A stretch of 34,173 bases of DNA from an uncultured Prevotellaceae bacterium (GTDB taxonomy: Bacteria; Bacteroidota; Bacteroidia; Bacteroidales; Bacteroidaceae), in contig ONSV01000013.1 in assembly GCA_900320585.1 (NCBI GenBank), positions 1-34,173 of the forward strand, given 5' to 3'. Positions 31,432 to 34,173 of this stretch are shown one piece after another. The position numbers were made by a program, and so were the translations under genes. The notes under the pieces were generated by a model. It saw only the letters and a list, made by a program, of their open reading frames with translations, was not told where the DNA came from and made no database searches. Positions within the stretch are counted from its first letter, which is position 1. Every line of letters begins with the position of its first letter.

Positions 31432-32136
31432 CTATGCCCGCAGTGCCTCGACGAAAGTCTTGAGTTTATCCACGTCCTTGACAGCAGGTTCTGTCTCGAA
31501 CTTGGAATTGACGTCGATGCCGGCAAACTGCGGATGGCTGATGGCCTTCACAGCCTCCACATCGTCGGGACCAATCCCGCCGCTGATGAGGAAAGGCACG
31601 TCGAGTTTGTACTCGTTGAGAATGCTCCAGTCGAACTTCTGGCCGGAGCCACCTTTCTGCTCACACTTGTTGTGGAACAAGAAATAATCCACCAACCCCA
31701 CATAGGGTGTACATTTTCCGAAGTCTGCGGCCGTCTCCACCGGTATCGTCTTGATGATCTTGACGTTGGTAGAGATATCAGGATTGAGCGTAGCCTTAAG
31801 GTTCTCTATCATCACCGTGCTCTCCTCGCCGTGCAGCTGCACGAAGTCGAGATGGTAGATAGCGACCTTGGTCACGATGGTCTGGGGCATGTCGTCGACG
31901 AAGACGCCCACCCGTTTGGGGTGATTTTCCAAGTACTGGAAGATGGGCTTGCCCCCCAATTTGGGCTGCTCGGCCTCAAACGACGAGTAGTCGGGCACGA
32001 ACCCTCCCCTGGAGAGAACCTGTGAGACATACCTCGGGCTTTCCGGACAGAACACCAGTCCTATCCAGTCGACGTCGAGCTCACTTACCTGGCGTATATT
32101 CTCGGCTACACGCATGCCGCAAACTTTAATAATCAT
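31432..32136 (-). CDS. trpF: Phosphoribosylanthranilate isomerase
   Basis: TrpF isomerises phosphoribosylanthranilate to CdRP. The 234-residue TIM barrel begins MIIKVCGMRVAENI with the catalytic Cys6, contains WIGLVFCPESPRYV, FVQLHGEE, and the phosphate and acid motifs FLISGGIGPDDV and FAGIDVNSKFE. It is slightly longer than E. coli-type domains owing to an insert around residues 45-75, usual in Bacteroidetes as far as I recall. An 80-base gap to trpC contains a TATCTTTG box on the minus strand (32172-32179) without a well-spaced TTTG, a weak candidate for an internal promoter. Confidence 0.95.
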   Translation of the reverse strand: MIIKVCGMRVAENIRQVSELDVDWIGLVFCPESPRYVSQVLSRGGFVPDYSSFEAEQPKLGGKPIFQYLENHPKRVGVFVDDMPQTIVTKVAIYHLDFVQLHGEESTVMIENLKATLNPDISTNVKIIKTIPVETAADFGKCTPYVGLVDYFLFHNKCEQKGGSGQKFDWSILNEYKLDVPFLISGGIGPDDVEAVKAISHPQFAGIDVNSKFETEPAVKDVDKLKTFVEALRA

Positions 32137-32216
32137 ATATCAAATCTTTATATAGACCATGAAATGTGTGGCAAAGATAATCATTTTTTTCCAAACATCC
32201 ATCATTGTCAAAGATT

Positions 32217-33032
32217 TTAAGAGAGTCGGGCTTCGATTTGCCGTAACAAACCGGCCAGTTGTTGCTCAGGCCTTTGGGCCTTCATCAAGAATTCGCCGAT
32301 GAGGAACCCGCGGAATCCCACCTCGCGCAGACGTACCACGGTGTCGGGATGCGATATGCCACTCTCACTCACCTTGCACATCCCGCCGGGCAGTTGGGCG
32401 GCAAGGCGGAACGAGTTGTCGACATCGGTGACGAAGGTGCCCAGGTGGCGGTTGTTGACGCCACACATGTCGGGCTGCAAGTCCACATAGTCGAGTTCAT
32501 CCTCACCATGCACCTCGAGCAGCACCTCGAGTTGCAGGTCGTGGGCCCGGCCAAGCAACATGCGGCACTCGTCGAGTGTGAGGTCGGCGGCGATGAGCAA
32601 TACTGCAGAGGCGCCACACAAACGGGCCTGGAACAGCTGATACTCGTCGATGACAAAATTCTTGTAGAGTACGGGGAGCGTGAGTCCGGCCTCCCGTGCA
32701 GTGGTGACGAACTCGTCGGCTCCTCCGAAGAACCGCTCGTCGGTGAGAATGCTCACGGCGGTAGCTCCCTCCTGCTGATAGCCGAGGGTCACCATCTCGG
32801 GGAGTGCGGCCTGGTTGATCCATCCCTTCGAAGGCGACTTGCGCTTGAACTCGGCAATAATACCCGTAGCAGAACGCATGAGCGCCTCTCTCATCGAGGG
32901 TGGTGGCTGGGCCTCGGCCACGACCTTGCGCTCCACTTGCCGGGCCAGCATGGAGAGCGGCAAGATGGCCTTGCACTGCTCCACCTCCACCCGTTTCCAT
33001 GCCACGATTTCTTCTAAGACATCTTTTTTCAT
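32217..33032 (-). CDS. trpC: Indole-3-glycerol phosphate synthase
   Basis: TrpC closes the indole ring from CdRP. The 271-residue TIM barrel has the active-site segment IIAEFKRKSPSKGWIN, then AVSILTDERFFGG, LPVLYKNFVIDEYQ, LLIAADLT, LEVLLEVHGEDEL, GVNNRHL and SESGISH, which together cover the known catalytic Lys/Glu positions. Length is normal. It follows trpD by 52 bases and precedes trpF as a separate gene; trpC and trpF are not fused here. Confidence 0.96.
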   Translation of the reverse strand: MKKDVLEEIVAWKRVEVEQCKAILPLSMLARQVERKVVAEAQPPPSMREALMRSATGIIAEFKRKSPSKGWINQAALPEMVTLGYQQEGATAVSILTDERFFGGADEFVTTAREAGLTLPVLYKNFVIDEYQLFQARLCGASAVLLIAADLTLDECRMLLGRAHDLQLEVLLEVHGEDELDYVDLQPDMCGVNNRHLGTFVTDVDNSFRLAAQLPGGMCKVSESGISHPDTVVRLREVGFRGFLIGEFLMKAQRPEQQLAGLLRQIEARLS

Positions 33033-33084
33033 CTTTTTGCTATGCTTTGGTTTGTAATGTTGTCTTTCAGACGCCGCGGAATCT

Positions 33085-33975
33085 CTATGAGTTCACCTCG
33101 ACGAACTTCTTGAGTGCCCGCCATGCCTTTCCGCTCTCTATCGACTCGCGTGCGATGTCGGCACACTCGTCGATGTTTTTCTCCTGGTCGAGCACCTGGA
33201 TGGCGAAGGCCGCATTGGCGATGACCACCTCTTTCTGGTCGCGCTCGGCACGGTCGAGCAATATGTTGTCGAAAATGGCCTTCGCCTCTTGTGGCGAACT
33301 GCCACCCACGAGTTTGGCGGGGTCGGCCACATGCAGTCCGAGGTCGGCAGGCTTGAAGATGCGCTCGTAGTTGTTGGTGGTCACCTTGAAATTACTGGTG
33401 AGCGATATCTCGTCGTAACCGTCGATGCTGTTCACGATGCCATAGTCGATGCCCAGCCGCTGGTAGACATTGTTATATAGCCTCATCTGGTCGAGATTGG
33501 CCACTCCGAGCAACTGGCACTGGGTGTGCGAGGGATTGACGAGCGGCCCAAGCAGGTTGAAGCATGTGGGGAACTGGAGAGCCCTCCTGATAGGTCCCAC
33601 AAACTTCATGGCCTTGGCGAAGAGCTGGGCGTGCAGGTAGACCATCCCACTCTGTTCGAGTGAGCGGTTGAGTTGGTCGATATCGTCGGAAAAGCGTGCC
33701 CCATGCGCCTCGATGATGTTTGAGGCCCCACTTACCGATGTGGCGGCATAGTTACCATGTTTGGCCACCTTGTATCCCGCCCCTGCCAGCACGAAGCACG
33801 AGCAGGTGGAGATGTTGAAGGTGTTCTTCTGGTCGCCACCCGTTCCTACGGCGGTGAGCAGGGCGGTGATTTGCTCGTTGGGATACGCACTCTTGGTGAT
33901 GTTAACCAAGATGTCGTGAGTTTCTTCCCTACTCAGCGACTCATGGTTGAGCATCCGGTGCAAAATGTCTTTCAT
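33085..33975 (-). CDS. trpD: Anthranilate phosphoribosyltransferase with an internal deletion
   Basis: TrpD transfers phosphoribose from PRPP to anthranilate. Recognised by VGTGGDQKNTFNIS (PRPP loop), KHGNYAATSVSG and FNLLGPLVNP. The start is ATG 33975 (MKDILHRMLNHESLSREE), or 33981; the frame extends further but runs through the attenuator. The protein has 296 residues against about 330 in Bacteroides. The missing part is sharp: ITALLTA is followed directly by VGTGGD, with loss of about 35 residues that normally contain the helix with a MRG-EEL-GFRDAL pattern and the segment ending PIDI. The reading frame is kept. This removes part of the helical N-terminal domain, which forms the dimer interface, so activity is doubtful, or the gap is a sequence error. 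Confidence 0.88.
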   Translation of the reverse strand: MKDILHRMLNHESLSREETHDILVNITKSAYPNEQITALLTAVGTGGDQKNTFNISTCSCFVLAGAGYKVAKHGNYAATSVSGASNIIEAHGARFSDDIDQLNRSLEQSGMVYLHAQLFAKAMKFVGPIRRALQFPTCFNLLGPLVNPSHTQCQLLGVANLDQMRLYNNVYQRLGIDYGIVNSIDGYDEISLTSNFKVTTNNYERIFKPADLGLHVADPAKLVGGSSPQEAKAIFDNILLDRAERDQKEVVIANAAFAIQVLDQEKNIDECADIARESIESGKAWRALKKFVEVNS

Positions 33976-34057
33976 TTCCATAATCTCGAAGAGTTTTTTA
34001 CGGTTGCCGAAGATGTTGTCTTCCCGTAGGTTTGTAATTTTTTTATTTGAATTGAGC

Positions 34058-34095
34058 AAAAAAGAAAAAGGCCTGTCGTAAGAACGGCAGGCCTT
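34058..34095 (-). terminator. Attenuator terminator of the trp operon
   Basis: Minus strand: AAGGCCTGCCGT, a 4-base loop, ACGACAGGCCTT (12-bp stem with one mismatch, 34068-34095), followed by TTTTTCTTTTTT after the stem. It lies between the leader peptide stop and trpD, the position expected for transcription attenuation. An antiterminator pairing was sought but not clearly identified. Confidence 0.85.
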
Positions 34096-34128
34096 GATAT
34101 GGTATATGTTCACACACGGCGTTGCTGG

Positions 34129-34150
34129 CTCACGACTTTAGGGTCTTGAG
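34129..34150 (-). promoter_or_regulatory. Candidate pause hairpin over the trp leader stop
   Basis: Minus strand: CTCAAGAC (34143-34150) and GTCGTGAG (34129-34136) pair with one mismatch, and the leader peptide stop codon lies in the loop. This resembles the 1:2 pause stem of classical attenuators. Inferred by eye only. Confidence 0.45.
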
Positions 34151-34173
34151 TAGCGCCACCACCATGCGTTGAA
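34138..34173 (-). CDS. trpL: Tryptophan operon leader peptide, C-terminal part (runs off the right edge)
   Basis: In one minus-strand frame the edge of the window reads FNAWWWRYSRP and stops with TAA at 34138-34140. Three consecutive Trp codons (34156-34164) just upstream of a terminator and the first trp gene are the hallmark of a ribosome-mediated attenuator: with little charged tRNA-Trp the ribosome stalls there and the terminator does not form. The start codon lies outside the window, so the length is unknown. Confidence 0.75.
   Translation of the reverse strand, partial: FNAWWWRYSRP

Noticed and set aside
33982-34113. N-terminal extension of TrpD
   Set aside because: The open frame continues upstream but reads through the attenuator terminator, and the extra residues do not resemble TrpD.

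Overview
The window looks like chromosome from a member of the Bacteroidales, most likely a Prevotella relative of moderate GC. Evidence: promoters of the TTTG-N19/20-TAnnTTTG type, genes without Shine-Dalgarno motifs, the RprX/RprY two-component pair, a UpxY-type NusG paralogue, DUF4924, a C10 (streptopain/interpain-like) protease with BspA-type leucine-rich repeats, and a BY-kinase with a tyrosine-rich tail. No rRNA, tRNA, CRISPR array, insertion sequence or prophage was seen.

Layout. 1-264: start of a leftward conserved hypothetical gene. 610-4447: rightward surface-polysaccharide module (rfbA, a Wzc-like chain-length/tyrosine kinase gene broken by a frameshift, a HAD phosphatase) closed by a terminator. 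4793-6924: HU protein, a 29-residue basic mini-protein resembling bS22/AURKAIP1-COX24 proteins, and RNase G. 7001-12171, leftward: fabD, GH13 amylase, AlaX-type tRNA editing protein, secreted C10 protease. 12422-13596, leftward: rpsF-rpsR-rplI. 13782-13961: small two-helix membrane protein. 14179-16427, leftward: rprX-rprY. 16428-16930: non-coding, with four copies of a 76-bp tandem repeat ending in the promoter of a PF14907-type nucleotidyltransferase gene (16931-18010). 18057-22517, leftward: glk, tsaC, CLC chloride channel, fmt. 22659-26411, rightward: LysE-type exporter, DUF4924, rfbD, prfC. 26463-27068, leftward: a lone UpxY-like antiterminator behind three stacked promoter/hairpin modules. 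27320-34173, leftward: a complete tryptophan operon in the order leader-trpD-C-F-A-B-E-G, with a Trp-Trp-Trp leader peptide and an attenuator terminator at the right edge.

How it fits together. Most of the window is housekeeping: translation (bS6, bS18, bL9, Fmt, RF3, AlaX, TsaC), RNA decay (RNase G), fatty acid initiation (FabD), glucose phosphorylation and tryptophan synthesis. The accessory features are the polysaccharide genes (rfbA and rfbD, both for dTDP-L-rhamnose, lie 23 kb apart), the secreted protease and the UpxY paralogue.

The most unusual signals are (1) the 76-bp promoter-like tandem repeat; (2) a 58-bp dispersed repeat that carries a complete Bacteroidales promoter, found upstream of fabD and of upxY; (3) a deletion that splits the BY-kinase gene; (4) an in-frame loss of about 35 codons in trpD; (5) a trp gene order that is a circular permutation of the order I recall from Bacteroides; and (6) the trp attenuator. 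All family assignments rest on motif recognition and remembered homologues; no database search was run.
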